This document shows, piece after piece, positions 24,671 through 33,382 of a DNA stretch of 64,000 bases. The position numbers were made by a program, and so were the translations under genes. The notes beneath the pieces are model-generated. The model was not told where the DNA came from and did not search any database. It worked only from the letters and a program-made list of their open reading frames with translations. The DNA is from an uncultured Microbacteriaceae bacterium. GTDB lineage: Bacteria; Actinomycetota; Actinomycetes; Actinomycetales; Microbacteriaceae. The first letter of the stretch is position 1. Every line of letters begins with the position of its first letter. The stretch covers positions 124,001 to 188,000 of the forward strand of contig CANKXX010000005.1 in NCBI GenBank assembly GCA_947487835.1, written 5' to 3'.

Positions 24671-25477
24671 GTGAGCGACATCAATCGAACGGAGCACCGC
24701 GTGAACTTCTTGAAGTACGACCTTGGCCGCGTCGAGAAGGGCTCCACAGTTGTCATGACGCTCAACACCGCTGCGAACGTCCGCCTCATGGACTCAACCA
24801 ACTTCAACAACTACCGCCAAGGGCGTCGCCATCATTACTACGGCGGACTGGCGAAGGTGTCGCCGTCGCGAATCGTCGTTCCGTCGACTGGACACTGGTA
24901 CGTCACCGTCGACCTTGCCGGCCTGCGCGCCAGCAACGTCCGCGCCAGCGTCAACGTCGAACCCGGAGCACTCCGGCCGCTCCGCTCGGCGAACGGATCG
25001 CTCGCCGGCGTCCGATCGGAACCGCCCGTTCGCCTTACGCCGGACGAGAGCGGCCAGACTTGGGACGTCTTCATCTCGCATGCAGGCGAGGACAAGGCCT
25101 CGGTGGCGCTGCCGCTCTACCAAGCGCTCACCGAACGCGGTCTGAAGGTGTGGCTGGACAAGGGCGAACTCCGCATCGGCGACAGCCTGCGACGCAAGAT
25201 CGACTACGGCCTCGCACACTCGTCGTTTGGCGTCGTGGTCTTCTCCAAGCCCTTCTTCGCGAAGGGCTGGCCGCAGTACGAACTCGACGGCATCGTGGGT
25301 CTCTCCATCGCCGGCAAGCAGCGGATGCTCCCGATCTGGCACGAGATCTCAAAGGACGAGGTCGAGTCGCAGTCCCCGTCGCTCGCAGACAAGATCGCGC
25401 GGACCACGGCGACCAGCACCATCGCCGAGATCGCGGACGAGATCGCCGCGGTTGTGCGCGACGCCGATGCCGCCTGA
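24671..25477 (+). CDS. DUF1883-TIR domain protein
   Basis: A 268-residue protein. Residues 10-97 match DUF1883: VNFLKYDLGRVEKGSTVV, NVRLMDSTNFNNY, HHYYGGLAKVSP, and GHWYVTVDLAGL. After a linker, residues 131-262 form a TIR domain starting WDVFISHAGEDK, with GLKVWLDKGELRIGDSL and a candidate catalytic Glu204 in QYELDG. TIR domains of this type cleave NAD+ or make signalling nucleotides in anti-phage defence. DUF1883 is probably the sensing module. The GTG start has no strong ribosome site. An unknown 437-residue gene follows by 57 bp, suggesting a two-gene system. Confidence 0.8.
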   Translation: MSDINRTEHRVNFLKYDLGRVEKGSTVVMTLNTAANVRLMDSTNFNNYRQGRRHHYYGGLAKVSPSRIVVPSTGHWYVTVDLAGLRASNVRASVNVEPGALRPLRSANGSLAGVRSEPPVRLTPDESGQTWDVFISHAGEDKASVALPLYQALTERGLKVWLDKGELRIGDSLRRKIDYGLAHSSFGVVVFSKPFFAKGWPQYELDGIVGLSIAGKQRMLPIWHEISKDEVESQSPSLADKIARTTATSTIAEIADEIAAVVRDADAA

Positions 25478-25534
25478 GCAACGCTCGCCCCGGTAGCCTC
25501 AACTCAGCAGATCAGCGCAGCGGACGGGGCATAG

Positions 25535-26848
25535 ATGTCGGACGAAGACGAGCCGCGCGATGAGATCGAACTCGTCAGCGATGGGGACGGGCTCGCCACC
25601 ATCGGCGACCCGCTCGCGGTCGAACGCTTCCTCTCGACGGCCGGAGTCGCGTCCCGAGAGCTGAACCTCTCGCACGCGGTCGGCAACGCGCTCAACGTCG
25701 GCTCGGCGGCCGCCAAGGGCGGATCCGAGGTCGCCGCCAACGCCGGCCGTTGGGTAAAACTCACCGAGGAGTCGGCGAAGGCCCTCAAGCTCGGTAACGC
25801 CATGAAGGGATCGACCGACGGCGTCAGCCGTGCCATCGTGACGACGAGCAAGGGCAAGATAACGAACATCCTCGAGTTCGTAAAACCCGGCTCCGTCGGC
25901 TCGATGGTCACGAATCCAGCGATGCTTGCCGGCGCTGCAGGCATAATGGCGCAGCTCGCCATGCAGCAGACGATGCAGGAGATCACGGACTACCTGGCCG
26001 TCATCGATGAGAAGGTCGACGACATCCTTCGGGCGCAGAAGGACGGTGCACTCGCCCGCATGATCGGTGTCGGGCTCGTCATCGACGACGCCATGCTGAA
26101 GCGCGAGCATGTTGGTCGCGTGTCAGAGGTGACCTGGTCGAGCCTCCATGGTGCGGCCCAGACGATCGCGGAAACGCAGTCCTATGCGCTCCGACGCCTC
26201 GACACCCTGGCCGAGAAGATGGAAAAGAAGTCGCGCGTCGGCGACCTGGCGAAGATCGCGAAGAACGCCGAAGGAGAGGTCGAGGGGTGGCTGGCCGTGC
26301 TTGCCCGCTGCTTCCAGCTCCAGGACGGTCTCGCCGTACTTGAGCTCGACCGCGTCCTCGATTCTTCTCCCGAAGACCTCGACCGTCACCGTGAGGCCAT
26401 CCGGGCGGGCCGAATTAAGCGTCGCGACCTCATCGCGAAGAGCACCGAGCGTCTCCTCGCGCGGATGGACGCAGCCGCCGTGTCGGCGAACAACAAGGTG
26501 TTGTTCCATCCGCTCAAGCCCGGCGAAGTGGTGCGCTCCAGCAACGAGGTCGGCGCTGACGTTCTGGTCTTCCACGAGACGCTCGGCATATCTGGCAACC
26601 GCGAGAACCTGGAGAAAAAGCGATGGACCGTCGCGGCCATCGAAGCGCGGGACGCCACCGTCGAAGCTAGTGCAGCCGGCGTCCAGACGGCCGGCAAGCT
26701 CGGGGCACGAGGAGCTGAGGCGGTCGCGTCTTTGGGTGTCGATGCCCTTCGTAACGCGAAGGACACCGCGGGCAGGTTGTCGAGTGCTGTTGTGTTGAAG
26801 CTGCAGCGTAGCGCCGAAGAGAAACCCTCGGACAGCGAGCCGTCATGA
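25535..26848 (+). CDS. Hypothetical protein, candidate partner of the TIR gene
   Basis: A 437-residue protein of unrecognised family. After an acidic start, residues 50-120 are Ala/Gly/Ser-rich. A hydrophobic helix-like stretch (MVTNPAMLAGAAGIMAQLAM, about 123-142) may insert in or associate with membranes. Residues 145-320 are helical and charged, probably coiled coil (DYLAVIDEKVDDILRAQ). A C-terminal Ala-rich region (360-420) echoes the first. Such a fold would suit a membrane-acting effector or scaffold, but I cannot assign a function. It follows the DUF1883-TIR gene on the same strand and ends in a strong stem-loop. Confidence 0.6.
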   Translation: MSDEDEPRDEIELVSDGDGLATIGDPLAVERFLSTAGVASRELNLSHAVGNALNVGSAAAKGGSEVAANAGRWVKLTEESAKALKLGNAMKGSTDGVSRAIVTTSKGKITNILEFVKPGSVGSMVTNPAMLAGAAGIMAQLAMQQTMQEITDYLAVIDEKVDDILRAQKDGALARMIGVGLVIDDAMLKREHVGRVSEVTWSSLHGAAQTIAETQSYALRRLDTLAEKMEKKSRVGDLAKIAKNAEGEVEGWLAVLARCFQLQDGLAVLELDRVLDSSPEDLDRHREAIRAGRIKRRDLIAKSTERLLARMDAAAVSANNKVLFHPLKPGEVVRSSNEVGADVLVFHETLGISGNRENLEKKRWTVAAIEARDATVEASAAGVQTAGKLGARGAEAVASLGVDALRNAKDTAGRLSSAVVLKLQRSAEEKPSDSEPS

Positions 26849-26867
26849 ATCTGCTCGATGACGGCTC
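26837..26867 (+). terminator. Stem-loop at the end of the TIR-partner operon
   Basis: GAGCCGTCAT (26837-26846) and ATGACGGCTC (26858-26867) form a perfect 10-bp stem around an 11-base loop and overlap the stop codon. There is no T tract, so it may act as an RNA-stabilising hairpin or a weak terminator. Confidence 0.5.
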
Positions 26868-26918
26868 CTTCCGATCTGCAGGCGAGATTGACCCGATAGT
26901 GCCGGACGAATTCGGCGT

Positions 26919-27266
26919 CTACTCGATCCGCAATCGAAGTGGAAAGTAGCTTCCGGAACCGCTCCAGACGCAGCTCGACGAGCGAGACACCCGACTGATG
27001 TACAAGGAAGCTGCGTTATCTCGCGCTTGGATCGCCGCCGCAAGATCGCCTGCTTGCCAGCCGCTGAGCGAGAAGAGCATGTCAGACGCCACGCCGGTCA
27101 GGAAGCGAGCGGTCGGGTCCGACGGCGCTGTCTGACCGGTAGTGATCACGTTGAGCGCGAGCGTTCTAGCTACGTCAAGGCGACCAATCTGCACATCGTT
27201 TCTTGCAAGGTGCCCGGCGCTGACGCGGCACCACTCCCAACGAGACTCCGCGCGTGTCACACTCAC
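26919..27266 (-). CDS. Possible ORF coupled to the integrase (115 residues)
   Basis: The 26849-27262 interval has no certain gene. On the minus strand a GTG at 27266 overlaps the integrase stop in GTGA. The reading contains RNDVQIGRLDVARTLALNV and PTARFLTGVASDMLFSLSGW, plausible helices, followed by a Ser-rich tail that looks noncoding. The overlap and the helix-like composition support it. The missing family match and the tail count against it, and it may be a truncated gene. Confidence 0.35.
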   Translation of the reverse strand: MSVTRAESRWEWCRVSAGHLARNDVQIGRLDVARTLALNVITTGQTAPSDPTARFLTGVASDMLFSLSGWQAGDLAAAIQARDNAASLYISRVSRSSSCVWSGSGSYFPLRLRIE

Positions 27267-28462
27267 GGCCCCAGCAGCTCGTCTAGGATCTGGGCCGTCA
27301 CCGGGTCGACTACCTCTGCTGACACGACGTAGCTCATCCGGGTTATTTGCTCATTAGCGTGCCCGAGTAGCCGTGACGCGACGGTGATGCCGGCGGCCCG
27401 CTCAACGAGCGTCGCCGCCGTTCTTCGATACAGGTGAGTGGTGTACTCCTCGACCGGAACGCCGAGCGTGACGAGCGCCCTTCGCTCGTCCTCGATGAAC
27501 GTGCGCAGCAGACGCTCGTAGTTGCTCACGCTCAGCGATCGGCCACTGGCGGTCGGGAACAGGAAGGCATCATCATCCGGCTCGGCGAGTGCCAGGCGCC
27601 TACGCACGGCAGCAGCGGCCAAGGATGGAAGTGCGATGGTACGGCGCTGGCGGGACCGCTTGGGCGAGTCCTTTCGGTAGGTGCCCTCGGTGCGATTCGA
27701 CACGATGGTGCCGTTCACGATCACCGTTGGTGGGTTGGTCGTCATGTCGACGTCGCGACGGCGCAGGCCGATGCACTCGCCGACGCGCATGGAGGTGCCG
27801 AGCATGATGTCCATGCCGTCGATCAGCGCCCGATAGTTGGGCCGCGGTCCGTAGGGTCGATTCCAGCGCTCCATGAGCTCACGTATGCCGTCGATCTGCT
27901 TCGGCGTGAGCGCGGACTCCTTCTTCGGCGCCGTGGGCATTCGCTGGACGTCGCGCACGGGGTTGCTGGGCATCGCTCCGTCGCGCACGGCGTAGCTGCA
28001 GACCATGCTGAGCACGGAGCGCGCTCGTCTCGCCTTGGAGATGGACTCGTCGGCAAGAAGCTGCTGCAAGATCCGGTCACAGCGGCCGGCCGTGAGCTGA
28101 CCGAGCTTGACCGCGCCGTATCGAGGCACAAGCAGCAGACGTGCAATGGCCTCGTACGATTCGTAGGTCGAGTACGAGAGGCTGCCGGACTTCGCGCGGG
28201 TATGGATCTGCGGCAACCAGGCGGCGATCGCATCGGCAAGTGTGTTGGACGGCAGGAGGTCCGGGACGCCGCCCGTGGAGATTGCTGTGGCCCGTTTCCG
28301 AAGCGCCGTGCGCGCATCCGCCTCGGTGGCCGCTGTCACTGACAGTTGGTGGAGATTTCCTGCGTCGTCGCGGGCGTTCGCGCGTGCTCGGTATACGCCG
28401 CTGGCGAGGAGCGTCACGTTGATCTTGCCGATCGTGCCGGCCTCGAGCTGTGGCCTAGCCAT
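27263..28462 (-). CDS. int: Tyrosine site-specific integrase of the tRNA-Gln island
   Basis: A 399-residue integrase with an arm-binding domain (residues 15-60), a core-binding domain (75-175) and a catalytic domain. Catalytic residues are all visible: R226 in TSMRVGE, H343 and R346 in HLYRR, H368 in LLGHAN, and the nucleophile Y378 in RMSYVV. A Lys near 264-268 is the candidate beta-hairpin lysine. It lies next to an excisionase gene and a tRNA-Gln, the standard arrangement for integration into a tRNA 3' end. The start ATG overlaps the end of the excisionase gene by eight bases. Confidence 0.92.
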   Translation of the reverse strand: MARPQLEAGTIGKINVTLLASGVYRARANARDDAGNLHQLSVTAATEADARTALRKRATAISTGGVPDLLPSNTLADAIAAWLPQIHTRAKSGSLSYSTYESYEAIARLLLVPRYGAVKLGQLTAGRCDRILQQLLADESISKARRARSVLSMVCSYAVRDGAMPSNPVRDVQRMPTAPKKESALTPKQIDGIRELMERWNRPYGPRPNYRALIDGMDIMLGTSMRVGECIGLRRRDVDMTTNPPTVIVNGTIVSNRTEGTYRKDSPKRSRQRRTIALPSLAAAAVRRRLALAEPDDDAFLFPTASGRSLSVSNYERLLRTFIEDERRALVTLGVPVEEYTTHLYRRTAATLVERAAGITVASRLLGHANEQITRMSYVVSAEVVDPVTAQILDELLGP

Positions 28463-28649
28463 GTCGCTGCTCCCGCACCCAGACGATCACGTCGTCGATG
28501 TTGTAGCGCACGTGCCGCCCGAGCTTCGAGTACGGGGGCCCGGAGGCGGTCAGGCGCCAGTCCTCGAGCGTTCGCTCGGGCACTCGGAGCAGTTCGGCGA
28601 CCTCGAGCTGGGTGAGGTAGGTGGGAGTGATCTGCGTCATCTCATTCAT
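28455..28649 (-). CDS. xis: Excisionase-like helix-turn-helix protein
   Basis: A 64-residue MerR/Xis-type winged-helix protein. YLTQLEVAELLRVPERTLEDW is the HTH, followed by PPYSKLGRHVRYNIDDVIVWV, the wing and last helix typical of excisionases upstream of tyrosine integrases. Several ATGs lie close together (28655, 28649, 28640) with no clear ribosome site, so the start may shift by a few residues. The open frame extends to 28790, but the added part is not Xis-like. It is coupled to the integrase. Confidence 0.8.
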   Translation of the reverse strand: MNEMTQITPTYLTQLEVAELLRVPERTLEDWRLTASGPPYSKLGRHVRYNIDDVIVWVREQRHG

Positions 28650-28753
28650 ACCCATGAGGTGCGCACGGGATGCCGGGAGCACCCAGAGGGCATCCTGGCT
28701 CGCCCGCATCAATCGGGACAGCAGGCCACTGGACGTCCGTGACAGGGGGTTTT

Positions 28754-28792
28754 TGGTGTCGTTTATGGTAATACGACCCGGAAACGACACCA
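28754..28792. promoter_or_regulatory. 11-bp inverted repeat between tRNA and excisionase
   Basis: TGGTGTCGTTT (28754-28764) and AAACGACACCA (28782-28792) are perfect inverted repeats 17 bp apart. They lie between the tRNA attachment region and xis, where integrase arm sites, Xis sites or the xis promoter operator are expected. The preceding run GGGGGTTTTT at 28745-28754 also makes a minus-strand hairpin possible. Function is inferred from place only. Confidence 0.45.
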
Positions 28793-28845
28793 GTGAGAGG
28801 GTGGGCGAAGGGTGGTTTCGCCGCGGAATCTCGCGCTCAACAGTG

Positions 28846-28875
28846 CTGGGGTACCTGGACTCGAACCAAGAACAA
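28846..28875. other. attR: Inferred attachment site in the tRNA-Gln 3' end
   Basis: The island lies on the 3' side of the tRNA with int and xis adjacent, so the crossover should be within the T arm and acceptor end. I searched by eye for a second copy of GGACTCGAACC with its flanks and found none elsewhere in the window. The other end should therefore lie left of position 1, or the copy is too short to see. Extent is a guess. Confidence 0.4.
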
Positions 28876-28917
28876 CTGAACCAGAATCAGCCGTGTTGCC
28901 AATTACACCATACCCCA
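28846..28917 (-). tRNA. tRNA-Gln (anticodon CTG)
   Basis: A 72-base cloverleaf on the minus strand. Acceptor arms TGGGGTA (5' end at 28917) and TACCCCA (28853-28847) pair fully, with discriminator G at 28846 and no encoded CCA. The anticodon arm CTGA-TTCTGGT-TCAG gives anticodon CTG. The T arm contains GGTTCGAGTCC. Its 3' end faces the integrase, so it is the integration site of the island. Actinobacteria charge tRNA-Gln through misacylation by GluRS, whose gene lies 1.3 kb away. Confidence 0.95.
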
Positions 28918-29045
28918 AGGCGCCAGACGGAACCGGGCCGTCGGCAAGCTTAGCCCACGATGGGCCGGGGTACCAAAACGAGGGGTTTGCGGGTGCTGGA
29001 GCGCCTCCGTGCGGCGTCGTCGGCTGGGGTGACGGGAGCCGTTGC

Positions 29046-29106
29046 GTCCCTTCGACGAGCTCAGGGACCGTATCAGCCAGCGTCCCTTCGACGGGCTCAG
29101 GGACCG
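29046..29106. repeat. Palindromic repeat pair (units a1, a2)
   Basis: Two 25-bp units, 29046-29070 and 29082-29106, share GTCCCTTCGACN2GCTCAGGGACCG. Each can fold on GTCCCT/AGGGAC. They lie downstream of the oxidoreductase gene, between it and the tRNA. The same unit recurs at 38662, 39871, 45828 and 47473. The rest of the 28918-29133 gap holds nothing else. Confidence 0.8.
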
Positions 29107-29133
29107 TGACCAGGGACCGCAGGGCCCGACTGG

Positions 29134-30210
29134 CTAGGCGCGGGTGGCGGCAGAGGTCGACGCAGCGAGGGAGAGGTCGCGGTTGACCGTGGCCGCCACT
29201 CGGGCGCCCGCTCCCGCGGCGATGATGAGTTGTTGCGGGCCCGGCTGGGTGGAGTCGCCCGCCGCGTATACGCCCGGGAGGGAGCTGCGGCCATGGGCGT
29301 CCGTGGTGACGAAGCCCTCGTCGTTCGTGTCGAGGCCGAGGTCGGCGGCGAAGGCCAGGGAGGGCTGGTAAATCGGGCGGAGGAAGGCGACCGAGCGCGG
29401 AATGACCTCGCCGTCCTCGAGGCGGATGCCGGTGAGGCCCGTGCGGTCGCCCTCGACGTCCGCGACGCGCCGGCGCTCCACGCGGATGCCGCGCTCGGCC
29501 AGCAGGGCCTCGTCGGCGTCCGTGACGGTGCCGACGCCGTTGGGGAAGACCACGATGTCCGGGGACCACTGGGCGAGCAGCAGGGCGCGCTCGGCGAGGT
29601 CGTTGGTCTCGCCGATCAGGGCGAGGGGCTTGTCGCGCGCCTCGTAGCCGTCGCACTCCATGCAGCTGTGCGCGGTCGTTCCGTAGAAAGCGCGCAAGGA
29701 CGGCAGCTCCGGCATGACCTCGACGACGCCCGTGGCGATCACGACCGTACGGGTGGTGACCGTGCGGTTCGGGGCGCCGCGCACGCCCGTGGCGGCGACG
29801 GTGAAGCCGTCGGCGGCGGGCGTGATGCTCTGGGCCAGCGCGAGCTGGAACTCTCCCTCCGGGTACGCCTCGATCTCCGCCCGGCCCAACTTGCGCAGCT
29901 CGAGGGGCGAGACGCCATCCCGGGTAAGGAAGCCGTGCGAGTGCAGGGTCGCCGCGTTGCGCGGGCGGTTGCTGTCGAGCACAAGGGTGCGGCGCCTGGC
30001 CCGCACGAGGTTCAGCGCGACCGAGAGACCGCCCGGGCCTGCGCCGATCACCACGGCGTCGTAGTGGTCCTCGCCGCCGCCGGCTGCCGCAACGGCACGC
30101 ACGGTCGCAGCAGACGCCGCACCGGCGGCGGCATCACCACGCGTATCAGCACCCGCACCGCCCGCACGACGGCCCGCACCCGAGGGCGGGCCGATGACGA
30201 CGTCAGGCAT
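29134..30210 (-). CDS. FAD-dependent NAD(P)-disulfide oxidoreductase, thioredoxin-reductase-like
   Basis: A 358-residue flavoprotein. An Ala/Gly-rich N-terminal extension of about 45 residues precedes the FAD site [16 protein letters not shown] (about 54-69). The redox motif is CMEC in the middle, where thioredoxin reductase has CATC, followed by [14 protein letters not shown]. Instead of a GxGxxA NADPH signature this segment is degenerate, so cofactor use is uncertain. [21 protein letters not shown] closes the FAD domain. The ATG overlaps the end of gltX by eight bases. Confidence 0.8.
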   Translation of the reverse strand: MPDVVIGPPSGAGRRAGGAGADTRGDAAAGAASAATVRAVAAAGGGEDHYDAVVIGAGPGGLSVALNLVRARRRTLVLDSNRPRNAATLHSHGFLTRDGVSPLELRKLGRAEIEAYPEGEFQLALAQSITPAADGFTVAATGVRGAPNRTVTTRTVVIATGVVEVMPELPSLRAFYGTTAHSCMECDGYEARDKPLALIGETNDLAERALLLAQWSPDIVVFPNGVGTVTDADEALLAERGIRVERRRVADVEGDRTGLTGIRLEDGEVIPRSVAFLRPIYQPSLAFAADLGLDTNDEGFVTTDAHGRSSLPGVYAAGDSTQPGPQQLIIAAGAGARVAATVNRDLSLAASTSAATRA

Positions 30211-31726
30211 CAGCGAGGCGGCCGGCGAGGCCGCGCAGTCGCGTGAGGGTCTCCGCCTTGCCGAGGATCTGCATGGACTCGAACAGCGGCGGCGATATGC
30301 GGCGGCCGGAGACGCCGACGCGCAGCGGGCCGAACGCGACGCGGGGCTTCAGCCCCATGCCGATGACGAGGGCGTTCTGCAGCATCGACTGGATCATGTC
30401 GTGCTCCCACTCCGCCTCGGGGATCTCCGCGAGCGCGGCGTCCGCGGCCTCGAGCACGTGCGGCGCGTCGGCCTTGAGCGAGGAAACCGCGTCGTCGTCG
30501 TAGGCGAGCGACTCGGCGTCGGTGAACAGGAAGCCGAGCAGGTCGGGCGCCTCGCCGAGCAGAGCCATGCGCTCCTGCACGAGCGGCGCGGCCTCGGCCA
30601 GGATCGCGGCCTGCTCCTCGGTGGGCGGGTCGCTCACGATACCGGCGGCAGCGAGGTACGGCACGAGGCGCGCGGTGAAGATCTCGAGCGGGAGCAGCCG
30701 GATGTGGTCCCCGTTGATCGACTCCGCTTTCTTCAGGTCGAAGCGGGCCGGGTTGGGGTTCACGTTCACGACGTCGAACGCCTCGACCATCTCCTCGAGG
30801 GAGAAGACGTCGCGGTCGTGCGCGAGCGACCAGCCGAGCAGGGCCAGGTAGTTGATGAGCCCCTCGGGGATGAACCCGCGGTCGCGGTGGTGGAACAGGT
30901 TCGACTCGGGGTCGCGCTTGGAGAGCTTCTTGTTGCCCTCCCCCATCACGTAGGGCAGGTGCCCGAACTGCGGCACCCACTCGGCCACGCCGATGTCGAT
31001 GAGCGCGTGGTACAGCGCGATCTGCCGCGGGGTGGAGGAGAGGAGGTCCTCGCCGCGCAGCACATGCGTCACGCGCATGAGCGCGTCGTCGACGGGGTTC
31101 ACGAGCGTGTAGAGCGGGTGGCCGTTGGGCCGCACGACGACGAAGTCGCTGAACGAGCCGGCCGGGAACGTGATGTCGCCGCGCACGAGGTCGGTGAACG
31201 AGAGGTCCTCGTCGGAGACGCGGAGGCGCAGGGCGGGCTGGCGGCCCTCGGCGCGGTACGCCTCGCGCTGCTCCTCGGTGAGGTCGCGCTCGAAGTTGTC
31301 GTAGCCGAGCTTCGGGTCGCGGCCGAGCGACACGTTGCGCGCCTCGATCTCCTCGCCCGTGGCGAAGCTCTCGTAGAGGTGGCCGGACGCCTTCAGCTTC
31401 TCGATGATCTCGAAGTAGAGCCCGTAGCGCTGGGACTGGCGGTACGGCGCGTGCGGTCCGCCGACGCCCTCGCCCTCGTCCCAGTCGAGGTGCAGCCAGC
31501 GCAGGCCGTCGAGCAACTGCTCGTAGCTCTCCTCGGAGTCGCGCGCCGCGTCCGTGTCCTCGACGCGGAAGATCAGCTTCCCGCCGGTGTGCCTCGCATA
31601 CGCCCAGTTGAACAGGGCGGTGCGGATGAGGCCGACGTGCGGGGTGCCGGTCGGCGACGGGCAGAACCGCACGCGGACATCGGCGCCGGTGGCGGTGGAC
31701 ACGGGGTGCGATGAGGAGGAAGACAT
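30203..31726 (-). CDS. gltX: Glutamate--tRNA ligase
   Basis: A 507-residue class I synthetase. The HIGH-type signature is PTGTPHVGL near the N-terminus and the KMSKS-type motif is KLSKR. The Rossmann core with [11 protein letters not shown] and DLVRGDI and a C-terminal helical anticodon domain are in order. In actinobacteria this enzyme also misacylates tRNA-Gln for the GatCAB amidotransferase. I start at the ATG at 31726, because the longer open frame to 31873 is low-complexity and would overlap the lipoprotein gene. It forms an operon with the oxidoreductase. Confidence 0.95.
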   Translation of the reverse strand: MSSSSSHPVSTATGADVRVRFCPSPTGTPHVGLIRTALFNWAYARHTGGKLIFRVEDTDAARDSEESYEQLLDGLRWLHLDWDEGEGVGGPHAPYRQSQRYGLYFEIIEKLKASGHLYESFATGEEIEARNVSLGRDPKLGYDNFERDLTEEQREAYRAEGRQPALRLRVSDEDLSFTDLVRGDITFPAGSFSDFVVVRPNGHPLYTLVNPVDDALMRVTHVLRGEDLLSSTPRQIALYHALIDIGVAEWVPQFGHLPYVMGEGNKKLSKRDPESNLFHHRDRGFIPEGLINYLALLGWSLAHDRDVFSLEEMVEAFDVVNVNPNPARFDLKKAESINGDHIRLLPLEIFTARLVPYLAAAGIVSDPPTEEQAAILAEAAPLVQERMALLGEAPDLLGFLFTDAESLAYDDDAVSSLKADAPHVLEAADAALAEIPEAEWEHDMIQSMLQNALVIGMGLKPRVAFGPLRVGVSGRRISPPLFESMQILGKAETLTRLRGLAGRLADA

Positions 31727-31739
31727 ACTGGCGTCGATT

Positions 31740-32474
31740 CTACGGGCCGCAGTATCGCGACAGCCGCAGACGGAGCTCCTCGGACACCGCATCGGCCACC
31801 AGATCGGAGCCGCAGCGCACGAGCACGCTCGCGGCCGACTCCGACGGGTCGAAGCCCACGACGTGACCGGCACCGAGCGGCGACCCGTCGCAGGCGGTGA
31901 CCGTGAACGGCACGCGGTGCTGATCGCCGAGGTAGCCGATCACGTACGACGCCGCCACGTCCTCCGCCGGGCCGAACGAGCGGATGGTGATGGAGTTGCC
32001 GAAGGTCGGCGAGACGATGCGGTCGGCGCGCATCCGCTCGAGCAGGATCGCCGCCCACGCCTCCCGGTCCACGAGCGCCGTGACGTCGCCCTCGATCCGC
32101 GCCCCGTTGTCGAGGTCGAGGTCCCACAGCGTGAGCGGCTGGGCCTCCGCCCCGCTGCTGCCGCCCGGCCGCACGGTGAGGGTGCGGACCGCGAGCAGGC
32201 GGCCCTGCTCCCCCGGCTCCGGCTCTCCGATGGCGATGCCGACGCGGTCGAGGGTGCACCCCGGCGGCAGCAGGGCCTGGGGCGCCGGCCGGGGCGAGGT
32301 GCGGACGCCCCCGAAGGACGGCGCATCCGTCGCCTGGGTGGAGCCGCCGTCGGGCGGGTCGAAGTCGTCCGGGCCGTAGACGCATCCCGACAGCGCCAGT
32401 GTGAGGGACAGCGACAGCGCACCGGCCAGGCCGAGACCGCCGGCCGCAGCGCCGCGACCCCTTCGCCACCCCAT
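31740..32474 (-). CDS. Putative lipoprotein
   Basis: A 244-residue secreted protein. The N-terminus is basic (MGWRRGRG), followed by a hydrophobic helix and the lipobox LSGC, so it is lipid-anchored outside the membrane. The mature part has a Pro/Ser-rich linker and a mixed domain with [21 protein letters not shown] and [14 protein letters not shown]; four cysteines could form disulfides. No family is recognised. The ATG at 32474 has GGAAGAAGG eight bases upstream, better than the frame's first ATG at 32495. Confidence 0.7.
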   Translation of the reverse strand: MGWRRGRGAAAGGLGLAGALSLSLTLALSGCVYGPDDFDPPDGGSTQATDAPSFGGVRTSPRPAPQALLPPGCTLDRVGIAIGEPEPGEQGRLLAVRTLTVRPGGSSGAEAQPLTLWDLDLDNGARIEGDVTALVDREAWAAILLERMRADRIVSPTFGNSITIRSFGPAEDVAASYVIGYLGDQHRVPFTVTACDGSPLGAGHVVGFDPSESAASVLVRCGSDLVADAVSEELRLRLSRYCGP

Positions 32475-32520
32475 GGGAGCGCCTTCTTCCCGCACCCGGC
32501 CCGTGCGGCCGGGATAGCGT

Positions 32521-33291
32521 CTACCGGTTGCGTGCCGGGTTGCGGAGGATGCCGATGCCCTCGATCTCGACCTCGACGGTCTGGCCGTGCACGAACGGCC
32601 CGACCCCGGCGGGGGTGCCGGTGAGGATCACGTCACCGGGCAGGAGCGTCCAGATGCCGGACGCGTAGGAGACGATCTCCGGGATCGTGTGGATCATGTC
32701 CCGGGTGTTGCCGCTCTGCCGCACCTCGCCGTCCACGCGGGTCTCGATGGCGGCCGCAGACCAGTCGAACTCGGTTTCGATCACGGGGCCGAGCGGGCAG
32801 AACGTGTCGTAGCCCTTGGCGCGCGCCCACTGGCCGTCGGCCTTCTGCAGGTCGCGCGCGGTCACGTCGTTCGCGGCCGTGAAGCCGAAGATCACGTCCT
32901 CGGCGTTCTCGACCGAGACGTTCTTCGCGATGCGGCCGATCACGATGGCGAGCTCGCCCTCGTGCTCGACCTGGCTGCTCTCCGGCGGCAGGACGATTGT
33001 GTCGCCGGTGCCGATCACGGACGTGTTGGGCTTGAGGAACAGCAGCGGCGCCTCGGGCGCCTCGCCGCCCATCTCGCGGGCGTGCTCGGCGTAGTTCTTG
33101 CCGACGGCGACGACCTTGGAGCGCGGGATCACCGGCGCGAGCACACGGGCGTCGGCGAGCGGCACCCGCTTGCCCGTGGTCTCGTAGCCGCTGAACATGG
33201 GGTCGCCGGCGAGCACCACGAGCTCGCCCTCCTCCTCGTCGAGGATGCCGTAGGAGGGGTCTGCGCCTGTGCTGAACCGAACGATCTTCAT
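32521..33291 (-). CDS. Fumarylacetoacetate hydrolase family protein
   Basis: A 256-residue FAH-fold enzyme. VVAVGKNYAEHAREMG starts the catalytic domain; VEHEGELAIVIG gives the two metal-binding glutamates and FGFTAANDVTARDLQ the metal-binding aspartate; GDVILTGTPAGVGP is the C-terminal signature. Relatives are acylpyruvases, oxaloacetate decarboxylases or hydroxyhepta-dienedioate isomerases, and sequence reading cannot decide. It lies upstream of the lipoprotein and gltX on the same strand, and 91 bp downstream of ilvE. Confidence 0.88.
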   Translation of the reverse strand: MKIVRFSTGADPSYGILDEEEGELVVLAGDPMFSGYETTGKRVPLADARVLAPVIPRSKVVAVGKNYAEHAREMGGEAPEAPLLFLKPNTSVIGTGDTIVLPPESSQVEHEGELAIVIGRIAKNVSVENAEDVIFGFTAANDVTARDLQKADGQWARAKGYDTFCPLGPVIETEFDWSAAAIETRVDGEVRQSGNTRDMIHTIPEIVSYASGIWTLLPGDVILTGTPAGVGPFVHGQTVEVEIEGIGILRNPARNR

Positions 33292-33382
33292 TGCACCGAG
33301 CCTACCGACGGGTCGGCGCCCACGCCGAGGCCAGCCCAGACGCCAGCGCCGACGATCCAGGGCCGACGCCGACGCCGACGGC

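Noticed and set aside
24671-25477. Calling the TIR gene a Thoeris ThsB
   Set aside because: No ThsA-like SIR2 or SLOG gene is nearby, and the DUF1883 fusion is not typical of ThsB.
28763-29656. Minus-strand frame continuing from the oxidoreductase end through the tRNA
   Set aside because: It crosses the tRNA-Gln and the palindromic repeats and is arginine-rich in the part overlapping the oxidoreductase; not a gene.
30194-31714. A 506-codon plus-strand frame opposite gltX
   Set aside because: Antisense shadow; gltX has complete synthetase motifs on the other strand.
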